A stretch of 64,000 bases of DNA from Xanthomonas sacchari (GTDB taxonomy: Bacteria > Pseudomonadota > Gammaproteobacteria > Xanthomonadales > Xanthomonadaceae), in contig NZ_CP132343.1 in the NCBI RefSeq assembly GCF_040529065.1, forward strand, positions 2,480,001-2,544,000, in the 5' to 3' direction. The notes beneath the pieces were generated by a model. That model did not search any database, was not told the DNA's origin, and was given only the letters and a program-made list of their open reading frames with translations. The position numbers and the translations under genes are program-made. The number at the start of each line of letters is the position of its first letter. Position 1 is the stretch's first letter. Shown here in pieces: positions 26,380 through 35,364 of the stretch.

Positions 26380-28461
26380 TCAACTGATCGTGCCCACCAG
26401 CTTCAGCCGCTTGTCCTCCGGCACTTCGCTGTAGGACAGGACCGACAGCGCGGGGACGCTGTGGCGGACCAGGCGGGCGAGGGCGGCGCGGACCTGCGCC
26501 GGGACCAGCACCACTGCCGGTTCGTTGCGCGCCTCCTGCTTGCTCACGCAGTCCGCCAGACTTTGGTGCAAGCGCTCGGCCAGTCCGGGTTCCAGCGCCG
26601 CGCCGTTGCCCTGGGTAGAGTCCTGCAAGACACGTTCCAATTGCGGGGCCAGGGTGAACACCGGCAGTTCCGGGGCCATGCCGGCGATCTCCTGGACGAT
26701 GAACCGGCCCAGGGCGTTGCGCACGGCGGCGGTGAGCGCGCCGGGTTCCTGACTCTGCGGGGCGTGCTCGACCAGGGCCTCGACGATCTTGCGCAGCTGC
26801 CGCACCGGGATCTTCTCGATGAGCAGGTTCTGCAGCACCCGCACCACCACCGACAGCGGCAACGCCTTGGGGGTGAGGTCCTCGACCAGCTTGGGCGCGC
26901 TCTTGGCCAGGGTCGCCAGCAGCTGCTGCACTTCCTCGTGGCCGAGCAGTTCCGGGGCGTGCTCGCGGATCAGGTGCGAGAGGTGGGTGGCGATCACCGT
27001 GGCTGGGTCGACCACGGTGTAGCCCATGGTCTCGGCCTGGGCGCGCAGGTGCGGCTGGATCCAGATCGCATCCAGGCCGAACGCCGGGTCCTTGCCGGCA
27101 ATGCCGTCGATCTTGCCGAGCGCACCGCCCGGGTCCAGCGCCAGTTCGCGGTCCGGGTGGATGTCGGCGGTGGCCACCGGCACGCCATGCACCAGCAGGC
27201 GGTAGGCGTTGGCCGGCAGTTCCAGGTTGTCGCGGATGTGCACCGGCGGCACCAGGAAGCCGATGTCCTGGGTCAGCTTGCGGCGCACGCCCTTGATCCG
27301 CGCCATCAGCTCGCCGCCCTGGGCCTTGTCCACCAGCGGGATCAGCCGGTAGCCCACTTCCAGGCCCAGCGGGTCGATCGGGCGCAGTTCGTCCCAGCCC
27401 AGTTCGGCGTTGGCCTGGGCGGCCGCTGCGGCCTGCGGCGCCGCCTCGGCGGCGGCCGGGGTCGGCTGCAGGCTGCGCTTCCACATCTTCCACGCCAGCA
27501 CGCCCAGGATCAGCGCCAGCGTCAAGAAAGCGACGTTGGGCATGCCCGGGATCAGGCCGACCAGGCCCAGGATCGCCGCGGCCACCGCCAGCGCCTTATG
27601 CTGGCCGAACACCTGGCCCATCATCGAGGCACCCATGTCCTGCGAACGCGAGGCACGGGTGACCAGCATCGCCACCGCCGAGGACACCAGCAGTGCCGGC
27701 AGCTGCGCGACCAGGCCATCGCCGATCGACAGCAGGGTATAGGTGGAGGCGGCCTGGGCCACCGGCATGCCGTGCTGCAGCACGCCGACCGCCATGCCGC
27801 CGATCAGGTTGATGAACAGGATCAGGATGCCGGCGATGGCGTCGCCGCGGATGAACTTGCTGGCGCCGTCCATCGAGCCGTAGAAGTCCGCTTCCTCGCG
27901 CACTTCCTCGCGGCGGGCCTTGGCTTCCTCGCGGGTCAGCAGGCCGGCGTTGAGGTCGGCGTCGATCGCCATCTGCTTGCCGGGCATGGCGTCGAGGATG
28001 AAGCGCGCGGTCACTTCCGACACGCGCCCGGCGCCCTTGGTGATGACCACGAAGTTGATGATGGTGAGGATCGCGAACACCACGATGCCGACCGCATAGT
28101 TGCCGCCGATCACGAATTCGCCGAAGGCCTCGATCACCTTGCCGGCCGCGCCGTGGCCGCCCTGGCCGTTGATCAGGATCACGCGGGTGGAGGCCACGTT
28201 CAGCGCCAGGCGCAGCATCGTGGTCATCAGCAGCACGATCGGGAAGATGCTGAATTCCAGTGGCCGCTTCACGTACACCACCGCCAGCAGCACCATCAGC
28301 GAGATGGCGATGTTGAAGGTGAACAGGGCGTCCAGCACCGGGGCGGCCAGCGGCACCACCACCATCGCCAGCATCAGCAACACGATCACCGGGGCGCCGA
28401 GCCCGTGCTTGATCATGTCCATCAACTTGCGCGTGTTCATCTGCGCGGCAGGCTGGCTCAT
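26380..28461 (-). CDS. flhA: Flagellar type III export gate protein FlhA
   Basis: A 693-residue protein. The N-terminal half has about eight membrane spans. It contains the family signature around LRLALNVASTRVIL and the conserved cytoplasmic loop (KGAGRVSEVTARFILDAMPG). The C-terminal half (about 360-693) is the cytoplasmic ring domain that docks chaperone-substrate complexes. It uses the proton gradient to drive export. Its start overlaps the flhB stop by four bases (ATGA). Length and motifs are normal. Confidence 0.96.
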   Translation of the reverse strand: MSQPAAQMNTRKLMDMIKHGLGAPVIVLLMLAMVVVPLAAPVLDALFTFNIAISLMVLLAVVYVKRPLEFSIFPIVLLMTTMLRLALNVASTRVILINGQGGHGAAGKVIEAFGEFVIGGNYAVGIVVFAILTIINFVVITKGAGRVSEVTARFILDAMPGKQMAIDADLNAGLLTREEAKARREEVREEADFYGSMDGASKFIRGDAIAGILILFINLIGGMAVGVLQHGMPVAQAASTYTLLSIGDGLVAQLPALLVSSAVAMLVTRASRSQDMGASMMGQVFGQHKALAVAAAILGLVGLIPGMPNVAFLTLALILGVLAWKMWKRSLQPTPAAAEAAPQAAAAAQANAELGWDELRPIDPLGLEVGYRLIPLVDKAQGGELMARIKGVRRKLTQDIGFLVPPVHIRDNLELPANAYRLLVHGVPVATADIHPDRELALDPGGALGKIDGIAGKDPAFGLDAIWIQPHLRAQAETMGYTVVDPATVIATHLSHLIREHAPELLGHEEVQQLLATLAKSAPKLVEDLTPKALPLSVVVRVLQNLLIEKIPVRQLRKIVEALVEHAPQSQEPGALTAAVRNALGRFIVQEIAGMAPELPVFTLAPQLERVLQDSTQGNGAALEPGLAERLHQSLADCVSKQEARNEPAVVLVPAQVRAALARLVRHSVPALSVLSYSEVPEDKRLKLVGTIS

Positions 28462-29588
28462 GGCTGGCTCCCCGGGGCGAATTCATCCACTTCCAACGGC
28501 GGCAACGGCGGCATCGGCCCGCTGCGCCAGGCGCGCAGCTGGTAGACGTACGAGAGGACCTGCGCCACCGCGGAATACAGTCTCACGGGAATTTCCTTGC
28601 CGAGTTGGCCTTCCCTATACAAGGCGCGTGCCAAAGGCGGCGCCGAGATCACCGCCACGCGGTGCTGCTCGCCGACCTCGCGGATGCGGAAGGCGATCTC
28701 GTCCACGCCCTTGGCGACCACGGTGGGGGCGCGCATGCGCCCGCTCTCGTACTTCAGCGCCACCGCGTAGTGGGTGGGGTTGACCACCACCACGTCGGCC
28801 TTGGGCACGGCTTCCATCATCCGCCGCTGCGACATCTGCATCTGCATCTGGCGGATGCGGCCCTTGACCTCGGGGCTGCCGTCGCTTTCCTTCATTTCCC
28901 GGCGCACTTCCTCCCGGGTCATCTTCAATTTGCGGATGTAATTCCATTTCTGATAGGGCGCATCGATCGCGGCCAGCAGCGCCAGCGCGCCGGCGGTGTA
29001 CAGCAGCAGCCGCAGGGTGAAGCCCAGGCCGTGGCCGATGGCCTGTTCCAGCGGCTGCAGCAGCAGGCTGCGCAGGAAGTCGGTGCTGCCCCACAGGCAC
29101 AGCATCGCGGCGCCGCCGACGAAGCCCATGCGCAGGATCGACTTGAGCAGCTCGACGATGGTCTCGGCGCCGTACATGCGGCTGAGCCCGTTCATCGGGT
29201 TGAGCCGGTCGAACTTGGGGATCAGCGCCTGGCCGGAGAAGCGCAGGGTGCCCATCAGCACCGGCGCGGCGAAGCTGGCTGCCAGGCAGATGCCTACCAG
29301 CGGCAGCACCACCCAGAGCAGGTTCAGCAGCAGGTCGCCGAAATGGCCGAACATCGCCTCCGGATGGTCGCGCATCGACAGGTCCGGGCGCAGCGCCTGT
29401 TTCAGCCAGGCCACCGCCCCGGCGGTCATGGAGGTGGACAGGCCCATCAGGGCGAAGACGCCGGCGCTGAACACCGCGGCCGTCGCCAACTCGCGCGAAT
29501 GCGGGATGTTGCCCTGTTCGCGGGCTTCGCGCAGGCGTTTGTCTGTTGGCTGTTCTGTGCGCTCTGCGCCTTCTTCGCTCTCGGACAT
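28458..29588 (-). CDS. flhB: Flagellar type III export switch protein FlhB
   Basis: A 376-residue protein with four membrane spans in the first 215 residues. The cytoplasmic domain carries the self-cleaving NPTH motif (VVVNPTHYAVALKY) that switches export from rod-hook to filament substrates after FliK measures the hook. The N terminus (EQPTDKRLREAREQGNIPHS) is the conserved family start. A sigma-54 type site lies 36 bp upstream, so flhB heads the flhB-flhA-flhF-flhG-fliA-che unit. Confidence 0.96.
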   Translation of the reverse strand: MSESEEGAERTEQPTDKRLREAREQGNIPHSRELATAAVFSAGVFALMGLSTSMTAGAVAWLKQALRPDLSMRDHPEAMFGHFGDLLLNLLWVVLPLVGICLAASFAAPVLMGTLRFSGQALIPKFDRLNPMNGLSRMYGAETIVELLKSILRMGFVGGAAMLCLWGSTDFLRSLLLQPLEQAIGHGLGFTLRLLLYTAGALALLAAIDAPYQKWNYIRKLKMTREEVRREMKESDGSPEVKGRIRQMQMQMSQRRMMEAVPKADVVVVNPTHYAVALKYESGRMRAPTVVAKGVDEIAFRIREVGEQHRVAVISAPPLARALYREGQLGKEIPVRLYSAVAQVLSYVYQLRAWRSGPMPPLPPLEVDEFAPGSQP

Positions 29589-29623
29589 CGGGGGTGCGCT
29601 CGGCCAGGATCGACCCTGCGCAC

Positions 29624-29639
29624 TGCAAGGACCGTGCCG
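29624..29639 (-). promoter_or_regulatory. Sigma-54 type promoter for flhB
   Basis: The minus strand reads CGGCAC-GGTCC-TTGCA with GG and GC exactly ten bases apart, 36 bp before the flhB start. It is the only promoter-like site between the diguanylate cyclase and flhB. Confidence 0.75.
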
Positions 29640-29688
29640 GTTCCGGAAGCGAGGCCGGGCGCCGCCGCGGCCCGTCGTTCGGCGTCAG

Positions 29689-32529
29689 CTAGGCCGGCTG
29701 CAGCTCCACCCGGTCGCGGCCCAGGCGCTTGGCCTGGTAGAGGGCGGCGTCGGCGCGCGCCAGCAACTGCTGCAGCGGTTCGCCGGGCCGGTACCAAGCC
29801 ACGCCGATCGAGGCGGTGATCGCCAACTGCCGCTCGCCGATGCGCAGCGGCTGCCCGGCGATGATGGCGCGCAGGGCCTGCAGCCGGTCGCCGCAACTCG
29901 TCGGCAACCCCGGCAGCACCGCCAGCAGTTCCTCGCCGCCGTAGCGGCCCACCAAGTCGGCGTCGCGCAGATTGGCGCCCAGGCGCCGCGCCACCTCGAT
30001 CAGCACCGCGTCGCCGACCAGATGGCCATGCTCGTCGTTGATCCGCTTGAAGTGGTCCAGGTCGATCATCGCCACGGCCAGCGGCGTCTGTTCGGCGTCG
30101 CTGCGGCGCATCTGCGCGGCCAGCGCCTCTAGGATGCCGGCGCGGTTGAGCAGGCCGGTGAGGGCGTCGTGCGAGGCCTTCACCGCCAGCGCGGCGCGGG
30201 CGATCTCCAGTTCGCGCTTGTCGTGCTCCAGTTCCTCGGTGCGCCGCGCCACCAGGTCGGCCAGTTCGCGCTGGCGTTGGTGCAGGCGGCGTTCGCGCCA
30301 CAGCAGCAGTGCCACCACCAGGCCGCCGCCCAACAGCAGGTACAGCACCAGCATCGGCTGGCTGCGCCACCACACCGGCGCCACCGAGAAGGCCACCCGC
30401 AGCGGCGCCGAGGCACTGCGACGGTACGCGTCCAGCAACTGCACCTCCAGCACGTAGTCGCCCGGTGCCAGCGGCGGCTGCTCGAATTCGAAGTTGGGCG
30501 TGTGCAGCCAGCGGGTATGCGCGCCCTCGAAGCGATAACGGAAGCTGATGCGGTTGCGTTCGTCGTACAGGTCCGGCGAGCCGACCGCGATATGCAGGGG
30601 ATCCTCGCTCCAGCGCAGGCGCGTGCCCGCGCCGACGGGCACGCCGCCGCGGCTGAATTCCTTGAGCACCAGCCGCGGCGCCCGCGCCGGGAACAGCCGC
30701 GTCGGATCCAGCAGATGGGTGACGCCACGGCTGCTGCCCAGCCACACCGACCCGTCGTGATCCTCCAGGAAGGCCGACTCGGACATGTCGTTCCAGAGCA
30801 GGCCCTGCGCCTGGGTCAGCCGCGACCAGGCGCGGCCGTTATAGACGTCCACGCCCTGGTTGTGGCTGATCCAGATCCAGCCGTTGCGGGTGTGGCGCAG
30901 GCTGTAGATCTGCAGGCCGCTCAACTGCACGTCGGCCGGGTGCAGGTGCAGCGTGTCGCCGTCCAGCCGGCCTTGCCAGGCGCCCGGTCCGTACAGGCTG
31001 GCCCAGGCCTGGCCGTCGTCCAGGACCAGCAGCTTGCTGAGCACCGGCTGCGCCGGCGCACTGTCGGCAACCAGCCGAATCGGGGTCCAGGTGTCGCCGC
31101 GCAGGCGGAACAGCCCGGCGACGCCGGTCATCAGCAGGCTGCCGTCGTGGCGTTGCTGGACATCCGAGTACTCGCCGCCGGGCAGCGTCGACAGTCGGCG
31201 CGGGACCGCGTCTGCAGTCGCCTGCGCCAGCAGGTAGACGCCGTCGTCGGTGAGGATCCAGACGCGGTCGGCAGCGTCCACGAACAGTTGCTTGGCGATC
31301 ACCATTCGCTGGCGGCCGCCGCCGCCGCTGCGCAACTGCGGATATGCGCGCAGCAGCCGACCCTGCGCGTCGTAGTGGCGCAGCACGCCGATCGAACCGA
31401 TGCTCCACAGCGTGCCGTCCGCGGCGCGGCGCAGGCCGATCATCTGCGTGCCGTGGTCGCTGGGCCAGCGCTGGAAGCGGCCGTCCTCGCGCAGCCGGTC
31501 GACACCGCCCTCGTTGCCGCTCAGCAGCTCGCCGCGCTGGGTACGCTGGATGCTCCAGGTCGGTGCCCGGCTGATGCCCTGCGACACATCCCAGTTCTCG
31601 ATCCAGCCATAGCCGTTCCAGCGCAGCACGCCTTCGCCGTCCATGCTCAGCCACAGGTCGCCGGCCTGGTCGAAGCGCATGGCGACGAGGTTGCCCTCGG
31701 GCAGGCCGTTGCGACGGTCGAAGGTGCGCCAGTGCCCATCTTCCCAGCGCGCCAGGCCATGGTTGGTGCGCACCAGCACGCGGCCTTGCGGGTCCAGCAG
31801 GATCGGCGTGCGCCAGGTCACCAGGGTCGGCCCCTCCAGCCCGGGAGGTGTCTGCTCCTGGAAGCGCGTCGCGCCGGCCGGCAGCCGCATCACCTTGTTG
31901 CTGCCGACGACCCACAGGCTGCCGGCGCGGTCCCGCACCGCGTTGCGCCAGAAGTCGGGCGGCAGGCCGTGGGCCTGGTCGTAGCGGGTGGCGCGGCCGT
32001 CGGCATCGATCCGGCACAAGGCCTTGGCGCAGCCCAGCCACAGCGTGTCGTCGACGACGAACTGGTCGTGGATGTCGGCCAGCTCCGGTTGCCGCGCCAG
32101 CGTCGCCGCATCGAACAGGGGCCGCAGCTCCCATCCGCTGGCATCGGCCTTGCGCACCGCGCGCAGGAGGCGATGGTCGTCCAGCACCACCGTGCCCCAG
32201 GCCGGGGCGGCCAGTCGCGGGCGATTCAACTTTCGATGCGACGCCAGGCGGTCGTGTTCCAGTGGGATCCACCGCGCCGGCGCGCCGTCGTCCACGTAGA
32301 TCGCATCGAAGGTAGCCACCCACAGCCGCCGCTCGGCATCCTCGGCGGCATCGGAGATGTAATGGCCACCGCGGCCCTGCAGCGTCACTTGCTGGAACTG
32401 GTCGCCGTCGAAGGTGTACAGCCCGCTTTCGCTGCAGACCAGCAGGCTGCCGTCGCGCCGCTGCAGCAGGCAGGTCCCGGCCAGGCCGAGCAGCCCCTGG
32501 TCCTGTGCGTAGTGCCGCAACGGGATCAC
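29689..32529 (-). CDS. Beta-propeller sensor diguanylate cyclase, mature part after an in-frame TAG
   Basis: 946 codons from a GTG at 29689-32529. The first 570 or so residues are repeated propeller blades (WLGCAKALCRID, VWLGSSRGVTHL). A Y_Y_Y-type domain follows (NRISFRYRFEGA...NFEFEQPPLAPGDYVLEVQ), then one membrane span (about 745-765), a coiled coil and a GGDEF domain with the active-site variant GGEEL (GRYGGEELLAVLPG). It should make c-di-GMP in response to a periplasmic signal. There is no export signal in this frame. A perfect signal peptide lies immediately upstream, separated by one TAG (32530-32532). The GTG therefore looks like an internal codon of an interrupted gene, although re-initiation there is possible. 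The gene is inserted between flhB and fliR. Confidence 0.75.
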   Translation of the reverse strand: MIPLRHYAQDQGLLGLAGTCLLQRRDGSLLVCSESGLYTFDGDQFQQVTLQGRGGHYISDAAEDAERRLWVATFDAIYVDDGAPARWIPLEHDRLASHRKLNRPRLAAPAWGTVVLDDHRLLRAVRKADASGWELRPLFDAATLARQPELADIHDQFVVDDTLWLGCAKALCRIDADGRATRYDQAHGLPPDFWRNAVRDRAGSLWVVGSNKVMRLPAGATRFQEQTPPGLEGPTLVTWRTPILLDPQGRVLVRTNHGLARWEDGHWRTFDRRNGLPEGNLVAMRFDQAGDLWLSMDGEGVLRWNGYGWIENWDVSQGISRAPTWSIQRTQRGELLSGNEGGVDRLREDGRFQRWPSDHGTQMIGLRRAADGTLWSIGSIGVLRHYDAQGRLLRAYPQLRSGGGGRQRMVIAKQLFVDAADRVWILTDDGVYLLAQATADAVPRRLSTLPGGEYSDVQQRHDGSLLMTGVAGLFRLRGDTWTPIRLVADSAPAQPVLSKLLVLDDGQAWASLYGPGAWQGRLDGDTLHLHPADVQLSGLQIYSLRHTRNGWIWISHNQGVDVYNGRAWSRLTQAQGLLWNDMSESAFLEDHDGSVWLGSSRGVTHLLDPTRLFPARAPRLVLKEFSRGGVPVGAGTRLRWSEDPLHIAVGSPDLYDERNRISFRYRFEGAHTRWLHTPNFEFEQPPLAPGDYVLEVQLLDAYRRSASAPLRVAFSVAPVWWRSQPMLVLYLLLGGGLVVALLLWRERRLHQRQRELADLVARRTEELEHDKRELEIARAALAVKASHDALTGLLNRAGILEALAAQMRRSDAEQTPLAVAMIDLDHFKRINDEHGHLVGDAVLIEVARRLGANLRDADLVGRYGGEELLAVLPGLPTSCGDRLQALRAIIAGQPLRIGERQLAITASIGVAWYRPGEPLQQLLARADAALYQAKRLGRDRVELQPA

Positions 32530-32616
32530 CTAGGCCTGCGTGGACCCCGTCCAGGTCAGGGCGGACAGCAGCAGCCAGAGCGGCCACCACAGGGATCGCC
32601 CCATGACTGTGCGCAT
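32530..32616 (-). pseudogene. Detached signal-peptide segment of the diguanylate cyclase gene, ended by TAG
   Basis: From an ATG at 32616 or 32604 the frame encodes MGRSLWWPLWLLLSALTWTG followed by STQA, a textbook signal peptide with an Ala-x-Ala-like end. It stops at TAG in frame with the next codon of the cyclase. A single change of that TAG to CAG would restore one protein of about 970 residues. I read it as the 5' end of the same gene broken by a nonsense mutation, a sequencing error, or a read-through codon. Confidence 0.65.
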
Positions 32617-32804
32617 ACGACGCTCAGCCGCCGCCGCGCCGCCGTGGGACACGGCGAGGGCAGGCACGAGCGGACGCTGGCGAGCGATAGGGCATGGCGT
32701 GCGGCGAGCGATGGACGAAGGGACGGACCGCGGCGATCGGCGGTATCCGGGACGGTCGGCGGTGCCGCCGCCCATCCTGGCGCGCCAACGATAGCCTTCT
32801 GCCG

Positions 32805-32832
32805 GTATCGGCCGCGTTGTGGTGCAGCTTGA
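32805..32832 (-). promoter_or_regulatory. Possible sigma-28 type promoter for the diguanylate cyclase gene
   Basis: The minus strand reads TCAAGCTG-N12-GCCGATAC, about 190 bp before the signal-peptide ATG. The spacing is one base longer than in most sites here, as at fliS. It overlaps the fliR stop region. Confidence 0.45.
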
Positions 32833-32839
32833 GTCCCGG

Positions 32840-33631
32840 CTATGCGGTCAGCGCGCGCGCGGCGTCGAAGGCGGCATCGAACAGGCGCTGCACCGGCGGC
32901 CCCATCTCGCCGACCAGCACCGCCAGCAGCGCCAGGCCCAGCACCACCGCCACCGGCAGGCCGAGCTGGATCGGGTTCAGCGACGGCGCCGCCTTGGCCA
33001 GCGCGCCGAAGGCCAGGTTCACCGCCATCATCGCCACCATCACCGGCAGCGCCAGGGTCACCGCCCCGCGCATGATGCTCATGAAGAAGTTCGGCGCGAC
33101 CGAGGCCATGGCCTGCGCATCGGGCAGGGCGGTGCCGATCGGCAGCGCCTTGTAGCTGTCCACCAGCAGCGACACCACCGCCAGATGCCCGTTGGCGGTG
33201 AAGAACATCATGCCGAAGGCCAGGTAGAACCACTGGCCGATCACCGGCGAATTGACCCCGCGCAGCGGATCGGCCATCTGCGCGAAGCCCAGGCCGGTGC
33301 TCTGCGAGACCAGTTCCCCGGCCATCGCCCCGGCCTCGAAGATCATCCGCAGCATGAAGCCCATGCTGGCCCCCACCGCCAGCTCCCGCGCCACGCTGAG
33401 CACCACCGCGGCATTGAACCCATCCCAATCCGGCACCGGCGGCAGGATCGGCGCCAGCGCGATGGCCAGCGTCCCGGCCAGGATCACCCGCACCCGCCCT
33501 GGCACCGCCTTGCTCCCGACCATCGGCATCACCGTCAACATCGCCCCGATCCGCAGCATCGTCCACAGCACCGCCCCGATCATCGCGAACGCCCGCGACC
33601 CATCGACGACCATTTGCGTGGCGGCATCCAT
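32840..33631 (-). CDS. fliR: Flagellar type III export gate protein FliR
   Basis: A 263-residue membrane protein with six hydrophobic spans and the family stretches LRIGAMLTVMPMVGSKAVPG and GEMGPPVQRLFDAAF. It forms the export gate with FliP and FliQ. The ATG at 33631 is preferred; a TTG one codon earlier is possible. fliR normally follows fliQ closely, but here 623 bp of structured non-coding DNA lie between them. No promoter of its own is visible, so it depends on transcription through that insert. Confidence 0.94.
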   Translation of the reverse strand: MDAATQMVVDGSRAFAMIGAVLWTMLRIGAMLTVMPMVGSKAVPGRVRVILAGTLAIALAPILPPVPDWDGFNAAVVLSVARELAVGASMGFMLRMIFEAGAMAGELVSQSTGLGFAQMADPLRGVNSPVIGQWFYLAFGMMFFTANGHLAVVSLLVDSYKALPIGTALPDAQAMASVAPNFFMSIMRGAVTLALPVMVAMMAVNLAFGALAKAAPSLNPIQLGLPVAVVLGLALLAVLVGEMGPPVQRLFDAAFDAARALTA

Positions 33632-34254
33632 CAACCCGAGACCCCGGCAGACATCACGAAGGAACCGTCAGCCAATCGCGCGAAGCGAGCGGCTTTCAGC
33701 GATAGACATGCAGGCGAGCCTGTGGACAATTACAGACAGCGCACGATCGGCTCCCAACACAACGCCCCAATGGCCGCAGCTATCGCTTTTGCCATTGTTG
33801 TTGCTGTTGTTGTTGCCGTTGTTTTTGCTGTTGTTTTGCTCTTGATCCACCGGGTCCCCTCCGCAGCGGCGGAGCTGGCGGGCAAAACCCCCCGCAGGGG
33901 GGCGGCGCACAGGGATGTGCGCCGTTTTCTGCCGGGGCAGGGCTCGCCGGGAAAAGGCGAAGCACTGCTTCGCCCCGGCGGGCGGGCTGGCGCCGCGAGG
34001 CGACTGCCCCGGACTTGGCTGCGAAGCAGACAAGCCCCGTCCCAAAATCCCGTCAGCGGAGCGAACCCGCGTAGCGGGCGCGAAGGCGGGGTGTGCTTTC
34101 TTTTGGTTACTTTTCTTTGCACAAGCAAAGAAAAGTAACTCGCCGCCAGGCGAAAGCCTTTGCTGTTGCTCTTCACACCCAGGAAAGGGGGCAGAAGAAG
34201 TATCTGCCACAGCGGAAGAAGAAGCGGTCGGGGAGGCAAAAACAGCCATCCCCG
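33632..34254. repeat. Multi-hairpin non-coding insert between fliQ and fliR
   Basis: No convincing gene lies here. The segment holds a GTT/GCT trinucleotide tract (33794-33840) and hairpins at 33904-33923, 33956-33974 and 34066-34078. It also has a perfect 15-bp stem GTTACTTTTCTTTGC with loop ACAA at 34106-34139. Open frames across it encode low-complexity peptides with an FSLHKQRKVT-like run that I recall as a frequent spurious translation in xanthomonads. It looks like a dispersed structured element inside the operon. Confidence 0.7.
34106..34139. repeat. Perfect 15-bp hairpin in the fliQ-fliR insert
   Basis: GTTACTTTTCTTTGC and its exact complement are separated by ACAA. It is AT-rich in an otherwise GC-rich region and is flanked by TTTTG. 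It could act in either direction as a terminator-like or protein-binding structure. Confidence 0.8.
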
Positions 34255-34524
34255 CTACCCAATCAAATGCGGAATACGCTGAAACAGCATCGTCGTGTAC
34301 TCCACCAGATGCGCCAGCAACATGCTCCCCGTCGCGAACAACATCGCCGTCAACGCCACCACCTTCGCGATGAACGCAATGGTCGGCTCATTGAGCTGCG
34401 TCGCCGCCTGGAACACACCGATCACCACACCCACCGCCAACATCGCCAGCAACAACGGCCCCGCCACCCACAACACCGTGATCAACCCGCCACGCAACTC
34501 CGTCAACGCCAGCTCCGGACTCAT
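34255..34524 (-). CDS. fliQ: Flagellar type III export gate protein FliQ
   Basis: An 89-residue protein with two membrane spans (about 16-38 and 50-72) and the family core GVFQAATQLNEPTIAFIAK. Four copies join FliP and FliR in the export gate. It lies three bases after the fliP stop. The expected next gene fliR is displaced by the structured insert. Confidence 0.95.
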   Translation of the reverse strand: MSPELALTELRGGLITVLWVAGPLLLAMLAVGVVIGVFQAATQLNEPTIAFIAKVVALTAMLFATGSMLLAHLVEYTTMLFQRIPHLIG

Positions 34525-34527
34525 GGC

Positions 34528-35364
34528 TCAGACCCCGTTGAAACTGGCGGCCAGCGTGCCGACCGTCAGCACCCAGCCGTCGACCAGCACGAACAGCAGG
34601 ATCTTGAACGGCGCCGAGATCAGCATCGGCGACATCATCATCATGCCCATCGACATCAGCACGCTGGCCACCACCAGATCGATGATCACGAACGGAATGA
34701 AGATCAGGAAGCCGATCTCGAACGCCGTCTTCAGCTCGCTGGTGACGAACGAGGCCACCAGCACCTGGAACGGCACCGCGTCCGGGCCGCTGTAGGTGCC
34801 GTTGCCGGCCATGCCGGCGAAGGTCATCAGGTCGGTCTCGCGCACCTGCGCCAGCATGAACGCGCGCAGCGGCTGCGTGGTCAGCGTCCACGCGGTCTGG
34901 AAATCGATCTGGCCGTTGAGATACGGGCTCATGCCCTGGCCCCAGGCCTTTTCCCACACCGGCATCATCACCAGCGCGGTCAGGAACAACGCCAGGCCCA
35001 TCAGCACCTGGTTGGAGGGCGTCTGCCCGGTGCCCAGCGCCTGACGCAGCAGGCCGAGCACGATGGTGATGCGGGTGAAGGCGGTCAGCACCAGCAGCAG
35101 CGACGGCAGCAGGGTGATGGCCGTCATCAGCAGCAGGGTCTGCAGCGGCAGGCTCACCGGCTGCGCGCCGATCTTGCCGACGTTGACCTCCGGCAGCGAG
35201 GGCAGGGTGGGCGCGGCGTTCTGCGGGGCCTGCGCGGTCGGCGTGGTGGCCGGCGCCGGCTTGGCCTGCGCCCAGGCGAACGCGGGCAGCAGGCTCAGCG
35301 TCAACAGGATCAGCAGCAGGCGCAGGCGGCGGGCGTTGCGGTTCCAGAAAAACGGCATGGTCAT
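34528..35364 (-). CDS. fliP: Flagellar type III export gate protein FliP
   Basis: A 278-residue protein with a cleavable N-terminal signal (LLLILLTLSLLPAFAWAQ), as FliP uniquely has. A short Pro/Ala linker follows, then the conserved membrane core (LLTAITLLPSLL-like start; GLALFLTALVMMPVW; FMLAQVRETDL; PFVIIDLVVASVLMSMGMMM). It nucleates the export gate. Its start overlaps the fliO stop (ATGA); the ATG two codons later is an alternative. Confidence 0.95.
   Translation of the reverse strand: MTMPFFWNRNARRLRLLLILLTLSLLPAFAWAQAKPAPATTPTAQAPQNAAPTLPSLPEVNVGKIGAQPVSLPLQTLLLMTAITLLPSLLLVLTAFTRITIVLGLLRQALGTGQTPSNQVLMGLALFLTALVMMPVWEKAWGQGMSPYLNGQIDFQTAWTLTTQPLRAFMLAQVRETDLMTFAGMAGNGTYSGPDAVPFQVLVASFVTSELKTAFEIGFLIFIPFVIIDLVVASVLMSMGMMMMSPMLISAPFKILLFVLVDGWVLTVGTLAASFNGV

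Noticed and set aside
33668-34249. Minus-strand frame of 193 codons between fliQ and fliR
   Set aside because: The translation is low-complexity with Asn/Lys runs and hairpin-derived segments, has no ribosome site, and covers repeats. I treat the region as non-coding.
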